DNA of 49,278 bases, taken from contig CALLVX010000053.1 of the NCBI GenBank assembly GCA_938010765.1, forward strand, positions 1 through 49,278. The letters run 5' to 3'. Below the pieces are notes generated by a model, which ran no database searches, was not told the DNA's origin, and was given only the letters and a program-made list of their open reading frames with translations. The position numbers and the translations under genes are program-made. The stretch is from an uncultured Flavobacteriaceae bacterium (lineage in GTDB: Bacteria > Bacteroidota > Bacteroidia > Flavobacteriales > Flavobacteriaceae). Positions 25,625 through 34,238 of this stretch are shown here, piece by piece. Within the stretch, counting starts at the first letter, position 1; each line of letters starts with the position of its first letter.

Positions 25625-26665
25625 TTAGTGGCCTCTCCATAGTTGTAAGAGTTCTTCTGCGGCCCTAAATGGGGAAGTTTCATTTCGCATTACTTTTTCT
25701 GTAACGATCTCGAGCTGCGCTTTTATTTCTTGATGATAAAAGAAGTCGATTTTTAAACGCTCCTCGATGGTCTGTAACAACCAGTATTTATTTTGATTTC
25801 TTCGCTTTTGGTCTAGGTATCCTGCATCGATAGCGTCGTTTAAGTAGGTTTCGATTACCTCCCAAACCTCTTTAATACCGGTGTTTTCAATAGCGGAACA
25901 AGATCGCACCACTGGCAGCCATCCATTTTCTTTTGGGGGATATAGTTGCAAGGCCCGCTTGAAGTCTACTTCGGCCAATTTTGCCCTTTTAATATTATCA
26001 CCATCCGCTTTATTGATTACGATAGCATCCGCCATTTCAATAATACCACGTTTAATACCCTGCAGTTCATCGCCGGCCCCTGAAAGTTTTAGAAGGAGAA
26101 AAAAATCGACCATTCCATGCACTGCTGTTTCACTCTGTCCGACCCCGACCGTTTCGACCAGGACAACATCATACGCTGCCGCTTCACAAAGAATAATGGT
26201 TTCACGTGTCTTTTGGGCGACCCCTCCTAATGATTTGCCAGAAGGGGAAGGGCGTACAAAGGCATTTGGATCTCTACTCAATTCGGTCATCCGGGTTTTA
26301 TCCCCTAAAATACTACCCCTGTTTTTACTACTGGTAGGGTCTACCGCAAGCACGGCTACTTTTTTGCCAATAGCTATAAGTTGTTTTCCCAAAGTCTCTA
26401 CAAAGGTACTTTTGCCAACTCCCGGAACTCCGGTAATACCAATGCGAACAGAAGGGCTCTTTTGCGACAAGCAGCGCTCTACTAATTGATGCGCTTTTTG
26501 AGCATCGGTAGGCCTTGCACTTTCTATCAGGGTAATGGCTTGTCCCAGTCGTGCCTTGTTGCCCGATTTTATACCATTAAAGAGTTCTTGTTCGGTCGGG
26601 ACATGTTTTCGCTTGTCCTGTACCTTGGAACTGTTCCTGGCATCGATGTTTTTTCGTTTGGCCAA
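25625..26665 (-). CDS. meaB: MeaB-type GTPase (methylmalonyl-CoA mutase chaperone)
   Basis: 346 aa. P-loop GVPGVGKS (79-86), switch/base VDPTSSKNRGSILGDKTRM, VETVGVGQSE, and NKADGDN. The family protects and reloads adenosylcobalamin in methylmalonyl-CoA mutase (ArgK/MeaB). The mutase genes are not in this window. The start is a TTG at 26665, since no ATG lies before the conserved region. Only two nt separate it from the DUF2911 stop, so the two are cotranscribed. Confidence 0.94.
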   Translation of the reverse strand: MAKRKNIDARNSSKVQDKRKHVPTEQELFNGIKSGNKARLGQAITLIESARPTDAQKAHQLVERCLSQKSPSVRIGITGVPGVGKSTFVETLGKQLIAIGKKVAVLAVDPTSSKNRGSILGDKTRMTELSRDPNAFVRPSPSGKSLGGVAQKTRETIILCEAAAYDVVLVETVGVGQSETAVHGMVDFFLLLKLSGAGDELQGIKRGIIEMADAIVINKADGDNIKRAKLAEVDFKRALQLYPPKENGWLPVVRSCSAIENTGIKEVWEVIETYLNDAIDAGYLDQKRRNQNKYWLLQTIEERLKIDFFYHQEIKAQLEIVTEKVMRNETSPFRAAEELLQLWRGH

Positions 26666-26667
26666 TG

Positions 26668-27228
26668 TCAGTTATTCAGAGGAACACGTATCTTGGTCGT
26701 ATCCCATGATAAGACCAATTCTGTTGTTTCATTCCCTTCAAAGGCAATGGTGAATTTTTCGATTACTTGTGCTGTATTTTCACTGGGTACGGTAACCGAA
26801 ACAGCATCTTCTTCAGGATTGCGGGTCGTCTTTTTTCCACCGCTCAGAATGGTCACGCCCCAATCGGGTACTTCTGTATTAAAGATGACATCCCATTGTG
26901 CTGCTCCGGGCTTGGTCCATAACGAATAGGTACCTGCCGGCAATTGTTTTCCTTTAATTTGAATGTTAGAAGCTGTGGTAAAAGTGGTGGGCTCATTGGC
27001 GCCGGTGCGCCAATCCACATCATATGGCACGAGTTCACCGAAAACGACCCTTCCTTTTTTTGACGGCCTCGAATAAGAAACACTTAGATCCATATTGTTT
27101 TCAGCGTAGGAAACGGTTTCTTCGGGGCTATGTTTCTTGGTTTTTTCTCTCATATAGGGCATGCCTACAAAGTAGCCTAGCAATCCGAGTACCACGAGCG
27201 TTACGATCAATCTTTTTAAAAATTTCAT
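26668..27228 (-). CDS. DUF2911 protein, membrane-anchored, 186 aa
   Basis: Starts at the ATG at 27228 (MKFLKRLIVTLVVLGLLGYF), giving one N-terminal membrane or signal segment. The remainder is the DUF2911 domain: SYSRPSKKGRVVFGELVPYDVDWRTGANEPTTFT and the Trp-rich AGTYSLWTKPGAAQWDVIFN. DUF2911 is frequent in Bacteroidota and of unknown function; beta-rich and expected in the periplasm. Cotranscribed with meaB, though no functional link is known. Confidence 0.88.
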   Translation of the reverse strand: MKFLKRLIVTLVVLGLLGYFVGMPYMREKTKKHSPEETVSYAENNMDLSVSYSRPSKKGRVVFGELVPYDVDWRTGANEPTTFTTASNIQIKGKQLPAGTYSLWTKPGAAQWDVIFNTEVPDWGVTILSGGKKTTRNPEEDAVSVTVPSENTAQVIEKFTIAFEGNETTELVLSWDTTKIRVPLNN

Positions 27229-27361
27229 GTTTGTTTGTTTCAGTTGCTCTAAGGTACTAAAATTCAAAAATATTGTTAGAAATTATTTGAGACGGAAAGT
27301 GGCCGGTTTACAGAAACAGAGAACATTTTTTGTCAACTAGAGGATAGTATTGTCTTACTCC

Positions 27362-28267
27362 TTAATCCAAATCAAAAATAAACTGAGACCTGTTTTCATA
27401 GACTTCTTCCGGTTTTAGAATGCTACTTGGGAATTCTGGGAAATTTGGGGCATCTGGATAGTTTTGCGTTTCAAAACATATTGCTGGAATCTCTGGAGGA
27501 GTATATACAACCATCGCAGGTTGATTGGTTATTACTTTCATTCCTATACCTGAGAGGCGCGAGCGGATCGTTGCAGCGATATACATTTTAGTATCGATAA
27601 CAAAAGGGGTATCCAAGCGTGTTTGTTTCAAAGGGCGTTCATTCCTAAAATCATAATTGGTTTTTTTGACGGATGCAAGTTTACCCGTAGGTAACAATTT
27701 TTTGTCAGTTTCGAGGTAATGCGAACAGTTGAGTTGCAGTTCGTAATTGTCAACTGTGGGCGCATCATCCAATCTAAAATACGAGTGATTGGTAAGGTTG
27801 ACGACCGTGGTACGATCGGTAATTGCCTTATGAATAATATGTAGTTGGTTGTTTTCTAACCGATAGGTGACCGAAACTTTTAGGTTGCCGGGATAGCCTT
27901 CTTCCAAATGCTTACTGTTATAGGATAGGCGTACAAATGGCGAATTGCCGTGATCTACTTCTTCAAAGGTCCAATATTTTTTTCCGAAACCTTCTTTTCC
28001 GCCATGCAGGTGCACCCCGTTATCTTGGTGTAACAAAAAGGTTTCGCGATCGAGCTCAAAGGCCCCTCCAGAAATACGACCGGCATACCTGCCGATGCAC
28101 GCACCAAGAAATATTTGATCATCGGTATAATCAGACGGGAAATCATGCCCGATTACGGCATTTATAGTATTTCCGTACTTGTCTTTAATTAATAATTTTT
28201 GAATGATAGCACCATAATCGAGTACAATAAGAGTAATAAAAGGAGTGCTAATAGTAACTTGTTTCAA
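27362..28267 (-). CDS. galM: Aldose 1-epimerase (mutarotase)
   Basis: 301 aa; interconverts alpha- and beta-anomers of glucose or galactose. Conserved DNGVHLHGGKEGFGKKYW, TNHSYFRL (catalytic His region), and CFETQNYPDAPNFPEFPSSIL (with the catalytic Glu). No ATG precedes the conserved N-terminus, so a TTG at 28267 is taken. Without a signal peptide, so cytosolic. Divergent from the ECF sigma gene. Confidence 0.92.
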   Translation of the reverse strand: MKQVTISTPFITLIVLDYGAIIQKLLIKDKYGNTINAVIGHDFPSDYTDDQIFLGACIGRYAGRISGGAFELDRETFLLHQDNGVHLHGGKEGFGKKYWTFEEVDHGNSPFVRLSYNSKHLEEGYPGNLKVSVTYRLENNQLHIIHKAITDRTTVVNLTNHSYFRLDDAPTVDNYELQLNCSHYLETDKKLLPTGKLASVKKTNYDFRNERPLKQTRLDTPFVIDTKMYIAATIRSRLSGIGMKVITNQPAMVVYTPPEIPAICFETQNYPDAPNFPEFPSSILKPEEVYENRSQFIFDLD

Positions 28268-28306
28268 GGCAAATACATTTTATTTGGGTAAAAATAATTG
28301 TTTTTT

Positions 28307-28331
28307 GCAACATCGTATTTTTTTTATCGTC
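28307..28331 (+). promoter_or_regulatory. ECF-type promoter upstream of the sigma factor gene (autoregulation)
   Basis: GCAACA (28307-28312) and CGTC (28328-28331) have 16 nt between AAC and CGTC. Same pattern as the promoters at 5237 and 6113. The predicted start is about 30 nt before the sigma ATG at 28371. Confidence 0.5.
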
Positions 28332-28370
28332 CTTTCGACAACAACTATAACCAAATTCAGGAACCGACCA

Positions 28371-28913
28371 ATGTTTCAAATTGATCTGGTATCGAAATGC
28401 AAGCAAAATGACCGTAAGGCACAACTGGCGCTTTACAAGAAATACTGTGATGGTATGTTTTGTGTTGCGATGCGCTTTTTAAAGAATGAAGACGATGCAG
28501 AAGACGTTCTGCAAGAATCGTTCATTAAGGCTTTTGAAAAGATACATCAGTTTAAGGGAGAGGTCACCTTCGGAGCTTGGTTAAAGAAAATCGTGGTGAA
28601 TCGCAGTATCGATTTTTTAAAAGTGCAGAAAGAAAAGTTGATCGCTTTGGATGAAACCTATATGCAAATCGCAGAAGATGACGATTGGAGCGTAGATGAA
28701 AAACGAACGATCGATCAGGTGAGCACTGCGATTGAATCATTGCCGGACAAATATAGGTATGTAATTCAATTGTATTTGGTCGAAGGATATGATCATGCCG
28801 AGATTTCCGAAATATTGGGAATAACGGGGAGTAACTGTAGAACAAGATTGCTGAGGGGTAAAGGTTACCTAAGGCAATTATTAAAAGACACGTATTATGG
28901 CACGGGATCTTAG
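28371..28913 (+). CDS. ECF-type RNA polymerase sigma factor
   Basis: 180 aa from the ATG at 28371. Region 2: YKKYCDGMFCVAMRFLKNEDDAEDVLQESFIKAFEKIHQF; FGAWLKKIVVNRSIDFLK; region 4 with ESLPDKYRYVIQLYLVEGYDHAEISEILGITGSNCRTRLLRGKGYLR. Typical two-domain ECF protein. Overlaps the membrane protein at 28897 by 17 nt, so that gene is the likely anti-sigma. Its own promoter matches the pattern shared with two small secreted genes. Confidence 0.95.
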   Translation: MFQIDLVSKCKQNDRKAQLALYKKYCDGMFCVAMRFLKNEDDAEDVLQESFIKAFEKIHQFKGEVTFGAWLKKIVVNRSIDFLKVQKEKLIALDETYMQIAEDDDWSVDEKRTIDQVSTAIESLPDKYRYVIQLYLVEGYDHAEISEILGITGSNCRTRLLRGKGYLRQLLKDTYYGTGS

Positions 28914-29493
28914 AGAGATGTTCAAGGAACATCGAGAAAAGGAAGCGAATTTACCTGCAATGAAAAAAGGGCATGAAGACCGGTTTTCAGAGCTGCTAAA
29001 TCAGCAACTACCCAGAAAAAAGAAGTATTGGCTTCCGAAAATGGCGATTGCCGCAAGTATTGGGATTCTACTTTCAGCGGGGATTTATTTTTTCAATCGT
29101 ACCCCAGAAATGACCGATACGACCCCGACAGTGGTTGTTACCGAAGATAAAGAAGAAATACCTGCAAATACGCTTTCGTTAGGGAATCTTTCACCAGATC
29201 TAAAAAAAGTAGAAGACTATTACGTTACCAATATTAACCTTGTGCTGTCCAAATTAGAAGTCTCTGCTGATAACAAAGGAATGATCGATGGTTTTATGGA
29301 GCAGTTGGCGGAACTCGATAGGGAGTATGAAAAATTGAATACCGAGTTGAATACCTTGGGTCCCAATGATCAGACCATCAACGCACTAATAAAGAACCTT
29401 CAATTACGCTTACAGTTACTTCAAAAATTAAAGACGGAGTTGAACGAATTAAAAACATCAAAAAATGAACAGCTTGAAACGAGTATTATTTAA
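28897..29493 (+). CDS. Putative anti-sigma factor, single-pass membrane protein
   Basis: 198 aa: a cytosolic N-terminus of about 48 residues (MARDLREMFKEHREKEANLP, HEDRFSELLNQ), one membrane helix (about 50-66), and a periplasmic part with a helical, Leu/Glu/Lys-rich coiled-coil-like stretch (about 125-195). It has no Cys/His zinc-finger anti-sigma motif, so the identity rests on position, topology and overlap with the sigma gene. Its stop overlaps the downstream gene by 29 nt. Confidence 0.75.
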   Translation: MARDLREMFKEHREKEANLPAMKKGHEDRFSELLNQQLPRKKKYWLPKMAIAASIGILLSAGIYFFNRTPEMTDTTPTVVVTEDKEEIPANTLSLGNLSPDLKKVEDYYVTNINLVLSKLEVSADNKGMIDGFMEQLAELDREYEKLNTELNTLGPNDQTINALIKNLQLRLQLLQKLKTELNELKTSKNEQLETSII

Positions 29494-30961
29494 ATGCCCA
29501 ATGCTACTACTGTGCGTAATCGGCACAGTAGTTTATGGGCAAAAAGAATCAAAAACGTATAACGAGGTATTTAATACCACCCCCGAAACGGTGCTTGATA
29601 TCAATACCAGTAATGCCGATATTGAGTTTGAGACCTGGGGGCAGGATCAAATTGAGATTATTGCTACCATTACCTTGGAGGGGGCCACAAAGGAAGAGGC
29701 CGCAGCTTATTTTAAAAGAGGGGCTTTTGATATTCAAGGAAATAGCAATAAAGTGCGTATTTCCTCCGGGGCGGAGAAGAGTAGTCTGTTCTTTGGGCAT
29801 AATATGGCCGGGTTCGATAATTTTCATTTTGACCATGAATCGCTGTTTCCTTCAGGATTAGAGATGGATTCGTTGTTCTTGGCACTACCATCCATAGATT
29901 CTCAGAATTTGTTTTTTGACTTTTCGATGATGGACGAAATGCCACCGATGCCGCCGATGCCAAAACAAAATTTCGATTACCAAGCCTTTAAAGAGGATGG
30001 AGAGAAGTATTTGAAGGAATGGCAAAAAGAGTTCTCAAAAGGGTTTAACAAGGAGTATGAAAAGAAGTTGGAAGAATGGAGCAAAAAAATTGAGAAGCGT
30101 GCAAAGGCGATGGAGAAAAAACAAAAGGAAAGAGAAGCACTTCGCGAAGAACGCGCAGAAAAGTTAGAAAAGGTACGAGCCGAGAGAAATGAAAAAAGGT
30201 TAGAGGCCCAGGAAAAATTGGCCGCAGAAAGGGATAAGGCCCGTGAGAAAAGACGAGAGCCCCAAAGCCATAGACGCAGTATTTGGATAAGGGATAATGA
30301 CAACCATGATGAGTCTAATATTTATTACTTCCCTAGTCAGGGAACCAATAAAAACTATAAGGTTAAAAAAACCTTGAAAATAAAAATGCCCAAAGGGCTC
30401 AAAATTCAAATGGATGTGCGGCATGGTGAAGTAACCTTGGCCGAGAATACAAAGAACATCAATGCAAATTTGTCCTACTCGAATTTGCGCGCCTTTACCA
30501 TCGATGGGGAGGAGACTACGATCGTGGCCTCCTATTCCCCCATTGCGGTACAAAAATGGAATTATGGGCAATTACAGGCCGATTATTCTGACAATGTAGA
30601 TTTGGAAGAGGTTACAAATTTACGATTGATCGCTACCTCTTCGGATGTGACTATCGACAAAATACTCGATAAGTTATATGTGAAGAGCAAATACGGGCCT
30701 TTGAAAATAAATAAGATTGGAAAAAATTTCAGTGATATTGATGTTTCTTTGCAGAATTCGGAACTGGAATGTAAAACACCCGATACTCCTTTCGCTATTT
30801 ATGTGAACGCTACTTCTTCTAAGTTCGCCTGCCCGGCAGAACTTAATTTGGTGCGCACTAAAAACCACAATACAATTGTTCAAAAAGGATACCATATTTC
30901 CAAAAACAAAGGTGGTAGTATCATTATCAACTCCAAATACAGTGATGTTATTTTTGATTGA
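29465..30961 (+). CDS. DUF4097-like secreted protein with a long charged coiled coil, 498 aa
   Basis: Signal peptide (to about residue 25, ending YGQ). Residues 26-120 and 285-498 are beta-rich repeat segments of the DUF4097/adhesin-like type (INTSNADIEFETWGQDQIEI; LYVKSKYGPLKINKIGKNFSDIDV). Between them, residues 160-275 form a highly charged helix with KEWQKEFSKGF and many EKR repeats, preceded by a PPMPPMP linker. Third gene of the sigma/anti-sigma operon, so perhaps a sensor or effector in the envelope. Function unknown. Confidence 0.75.
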   Translation: MNSLKRVLFKCPMLLLCVIGTVVYGQKESKTYNEVFNTTPETVLDINTSNADIEFETWGQDQIEIIATITLEGATKEEAAAYFKRGAFDIQGNSNKVRISSGAEKSSLFFGHNMAGFDNFHFDHESLFPSGLEMDSLFLALPSIDSQNLFFDFSMMDEMPPMPPMPKQNFDYQAFKEDGEKYLKEWQKEFSKGFNKEYEKKLEEWSKKIEKRAKAMEKKQKEREALREERAEKLEKVRAERNEKRLEAQEKLAAERDKAREKRREPQSHRRSIWIRDNDNHDESNIYYFPSQGTNKNYKVKKTLKIKMPKGLKIQMDVRHGEVTLAENTKNINANLSYSNLRAFTIDGEETTIVASYSPIAVQKWNYGQLQADYSDNVDLEEVTNLRLIATSSDVTIDKILDKLYVKSKYGPLKINKIGKNFSDIDVSLQNSELECKTPDTPFAIYVNATSSKFACPAELNLVRTKNHNTIVQKGYHISKNKGGSIIINSKYSDVIFD

Positions 30962-31696
30962 CTATTCTTTTAGTACCAAGGTTCCAAATATATCGGCATT
31001 GATCCACGCCTGATTCTTATCTTCACCCGAGATAAACACAGATCCAATAAAATTTTCCCTTTCCGTACTTCCATCATTATCGCAATACGCCAAGGCAAAG
31101 CCCATCTTTTTCTTTTTTGCAAGTTGCTCTGGTAGGTTCTGCCCACCCTCGACATATGTATCCGAATATACCTTTAGGGCTATTTCCCATGTAGTAAGCT
31201 GTTTATCGGTCGTCAAAGCCGAAACGAGATGCTCGTTATACAAAGTTTCTGATTTATCGGGTGCAATATCTACTACATTTCCGTCGAGGGCAATGTGATA
31301 GGCAAAGGCATTGTGGCTGTATTGGTGTAATCCGCCTGAATTATCGCCATCTATAAAAATTTCAAGGCAATCATCGTCCCAGTATAGCTTTAATGGGTCT
31401 TTCGTTTTATCGAAACGAATGTCATCGGTTATTTCTACTAGGAGGTAGAGTGCCTTGGCATCCCATGAGAGCTTGTAACGGCCGTTGAAATCTTCGTGAG
31501 AATAGGAGCCGCCCATCCAGTTTTGGTCGATCGAATGCCAATCAACTTTTTGCCAAATGCGATCGTTTCCCTGCCCATCAATGGTTGGGGGCTGTTCCGC
31601 TTTTTTAACGTCGATAATTTGATGGTCTTTTTTTTTGATGGTTTCAGTGCATGCGAATAGCATTGAAATACAGCATAGTACTGCAGCCTTTCTCAT
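30962..31696 (-). CDS. CBM9-like lipoprotein, 244 aa
   Basis: Lipoprotein signal with lipobox LFAC (Cys16). The mature part matches carbohydrate-binding family 9-like proteins: PPTIDGQGNDRIWQKVDW, then YLLVEITDD and LKLYWDDDCLEIFIDGD, ending WINADIFGTLVL. Such proteins sit on the outer membrane of Bacteroidota and may bind sugars or act as surface proteins near carbohydrate operons. Convergent with the DUF4097-like gene, with no base between the two stop codons. Confidence 0.8.
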   Translation of the reverse strand: MRKAAVLCCISMLFACTETIKKKDHQIIDVKKAEQPPTIDGQGNDRIWQKVDWHSIDQNWMGGSYSHEDFNGRYKLSWDAKALYLLVEITDDIRFDKTKDPLKLYWDDDCLEIFIDGDNSGGLHQYSHNAFAYHIALDGNVVDIAPDKSETLYNEHLVSALTTDKQLTTWEIALKVYSDTYVEGGQNLPEQLAKKKKMGFALAYCDNDGSTERENFIGSVFISGEDKNQAWINADIFGTLVLKE

Positions 31697-31806
31697 AGGT
31701 AAAGTGTCTTTGGGGTTGACAATTCAGTCTTAAAGATAGTAATTTCTTACATTACCTGTTGAATAAAGTACATTGCTATTGACGAAATGTGGTGTTTGAA
31801 TCGGTG

Positions 31807-32925
31807 TTATTCCGAGCTGCGTGAACTTTTTTTGTTGCTTAATAGGATTCTATACTTCTGAAAACCAATCACTGCCGCAGTGATTCCGACTGTAAATACG
31901 AGTGCTCCAAGTAGCACTGTGGTAGGGGGTAAAGAATGATGGAAATACCTGGTTAAACCGTAACCGGTGATACTTCCATAAAGAATTACAGAATGAAGAA
32001 TATAGATCGGCAGTGTCTTTCGACCAATAGTGAGAAGTATCTTTTGGTTAAAATAGGACCGGAATCCTATGAAAAAAGAAAACATGAGAAGAACGGCTCC
32101 CAAGCGTTCAAAAAGGTAATTGTTGGCGGGATGGTGTTCCGTGAAAGCCATTCCTATAAAATCACCGATATCCGAAATTACTCCAGTAGCCTGGAACACT
32201 AATAAATAACCCAGCACCCCTGTTGTTAGAATGGCGTAGGGGTAAAAATGATTTTTTCGATGATTCTGGGCAAATAAGACAGCTAAGAATGCCCCAAAAG
32301 TAGCAAATCCTAGCCATGGGAATATGGTAAAGGCAGAACCATAGGCATTGGTAAAGTAATTTGCGATGAATTCGGGTAAATAGGTGAAGTTCCAATTTTC
32401 ATAGGAATCTTTGTACAGAAACAAAACCAGCGTTATAGAACATAGCACAGCTTGAAACACCCATATGGTAAGCCGGTAACATAGAATATATAGTAGTATG
32501 AGTATTATTATAGAGATGCCCAAGCATTGTAGCACATGTACAATGTTATAGGAAGGGTGAAGGGTTCCCTGAAACAACAAAATAAAGCGTATTTGCAAAA
32601 AATACCCGATGGCCATAAGCTGTAATCCACGGATAATCCCCTTTTTAACACGAGGGTTTTTAATGCCTTCACTGCTATTACGCACTAAAAGAAAGGTGAA
32701 AATGAACCCGCTTACGGCAAAGAACACCGGCGCGGTAATACCTCGAAAATAACTCCAAACTGCAAAAAGGAGCGTTTCTTGATCCCGATAGGAATCTGAC
32801 AATAGTGCCGCTACAAAATGTCCTTGCAGCATCATTAAAATAGCCCATGCACGCAACGCATCGATAAAATGAAGGCGACCGGTTACCAATGCCTTTTTTG
32901 AACTGAGAGCGACTAATCTATTCAT
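31807..32925 (-). CDS. DUF1624 / HGSNAT-type acyltransferase-like membrane protein
   Basis: 372 aa with about ten membrane segments. The start has FIDALRAWAILMMLQGHFVAAL, the HGSNAT/DUF1624 family signature with the conserved H in the LQGHF motif, then FRGITAPVFFAVSGFIFTFLL. The family includes heparan-alpha-glucosaminide N-acetyltransferase, which moves acetyl groups across membranes; in bacteria substrates are unknown. It overlaps the DUF1028 gene by 8 nt. Confidence 0.8.
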   Translation of the reverse strand: MNRLVALSSKKALVTGRLHFIDALRAWAILMMLQGHFVAALLSDSYRDQETLLFAVWSYFRGITAPVFFAVSGFIFTFLLVRNSSEGIKNPRVKKGIIRGLQLMAIGYFLQIRFILLFQGTLHPSYNIVHVLQCLGISIIILILLYILCYRLTIWVFQAVLCSITLVLFLYKDSYENWNFTYLPEFIANYFTNAYGSAFTIFPWLGFATFGAFLAVLFAQNHRKNHFYPYAILTTGVLGYLLVFQATGVISDIGDFIGMAFTEHHPANNYLFERLGAVLLMFSFFIGFRSYFNQKILLTIGRKTLPIYILHSVILYGSITGYGLTRYFHHSLPPTTVLLGALVFTVGITAAVIGFQKYRILLSNKKSSRSSE

Positions 32926-34147
32926 GTAGGCTTTCTAAAAACAGCCTTGCTTCTCTATTAGCGGCATCAATTGTTATTGCCTTTTCCAAGCTGACTTTGG
33001 CATTTTTCATATCATTGTTCGCACTTAGCCCTTTTCCCAAAAGGTAATGGGTATAAGAAGCCTCAGGATATTTCTGCAAGATACGTTTTGCTAAGGTGAT
33101 TCCTTCCTCTATTCTGTTAAGTTGCAGAAGTAAGGTAATAGCGTTGTTCCAATCTTTGACCGAAAAAGTATCTTCCTGAAGATACGCTTTTAATTTTGGG
33201 TGCTCCCTTAGACAATAAAAGGTAGGCAGCATCCTCGCTCGTTTCGGGTTCTCCGTGATTGCATTTAGCAATATGGAAACTGCTTTATCGTCGTTGCCCA
33301 TCAAGGTATGCGCCAGGGCCAGCTTACTAGACATTCCGTTCCACCCTTTAGTAAGGGTTTCCGCTTCTACCAACAAACTTTCTGCACGTTTACGGTTGTT
33401 CATACGAAGTGCGAGCAGGGTTTGGTTGGTGCGAATCCTACCATAGTGGTAATTCAAAAGCCTTTGCAAATCCTTAAAAGGGGTCTTGGAGTCATCTACG
33501 CGCAGATCAAGCTGGTTGAACCACTCATGATTGCTGCCTTTTACGGCCAATGCCGCCGATTGTTTTCCGCCGAGCTGCCCGCCGGCTTTTTGCCCGGCAA
33601 GCAGGCTTTTTAGCAAACGCTCCGGGAGGGTACCACTAGCATTTTCGAAACTAGTGGCCATTTGTTGCAATACGCTATCTGCCAATTGATTGCCCATTAC
33701 GACGTAGTTTTTACCAAACCGATGTGCTGCTTGGCCGTTCCAGTATTTTAAGGATTCTCCCGTGAAGGCGTAGGTAGTACCCCTGGCATCAATGCCCGCG
33801 ACTTGCCGAAAGTGCGCTTCCGAGTCCTTTTTTCGTATATGTTCAAGGGCTTCTTTGATGGGGGTCCCGTCCTTTAATTGTTGCAAGCCATCCAAGCCAT
33901 AGGCAGGTGCTGTTTCCGCGATTACGGAAAAGGCGCCCACCCCTGGTTCAATGTAAATGGTTGAACTGCCTACATAGATATTGTCGGTGGCAACGGCAAT
34001 TCCCCATTCCTGTTCGTTCGGGTCATAGGCGACAATCGAAAAGGTGGCATTGATATTCGTGCCATGCAGCAGGCTGGGCAGGTTTTGCGAATATGCCTTG
34101 GCGCAAAAACAAATTAACGAAAGAAGTAACCAATTTTTAAAGTTCAT
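32918..34147 (-). CDS. DUF1028 protein with C-terminal TPR repeats
   Basis: 409 aa from the ATG at 34147 (MNFKNWLLLSLICFCAKAYS signal peptide); an upstream ATG adds an unrelated leader. The N-terminal DUF1028 (Ntn-hydrolase-like) domain has TFSIVAYDPNEQEWGIAVATD and VVMGNQLAD, LRVDDSKTPFKDL. Residues 255-409 carry TPR-type helices (SYTHYLLGKGLSANNDMKNAKVSLEKA). DUF1028 alone is about 230 aa, so the TPR fusion is notable. Exported. Function unknown. Confidence 0.85.
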   Translation of the reverse strand: MNFKNWLLLSLICFCAKAYSQNLPSLLHGTNINATFSIVAYDPNEQEWGIAVATDNIYVGSSTIYIEPGVGAFSVIAETAPAYGLDGLQQLKDGTPIKEALEHIRKKDSEAHFRQVAGIDARGTTYAFTGESLKYWNGQAAHRFGKNYVVMGNQLADSVLQQMATSFENASGTLPERLLKSLLAGQKAGGQLGGKQSAALAVKGSNHEWFNQLDLRVDDSKTPFKDLQRLLNYHYGRIRTNQTLLALRMNNRKRAESLLVEAETLTKGWNGMSSKLALAHTLMGNDDKAVSILLNAITENPKRARMLPTFYCLREHPKLKAYLQEDTFSVKDWNNAITLLLQLNRIEEGITLAKRILQKYPEASYTHYLLGKGLSANNDMKNAKVSLEKAITIDAANREARLFLESLHE

Positions 34148-34238
34148 ATGTAGCGGGTAAAAGATTCCGATTAATGAGTGCAAATGAACGGAACACCCAG
34201 GCGCCAGTCGTGCCAGTTTATAAGATGACACCTAAATA

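Noticed and set aside
25881..26489. 202-aa plus-strand reading frame
   Set aside because: Lies wholly antisense to meaB, whose motifs are unmistakable; Ser/Pro-rich shadow translation.
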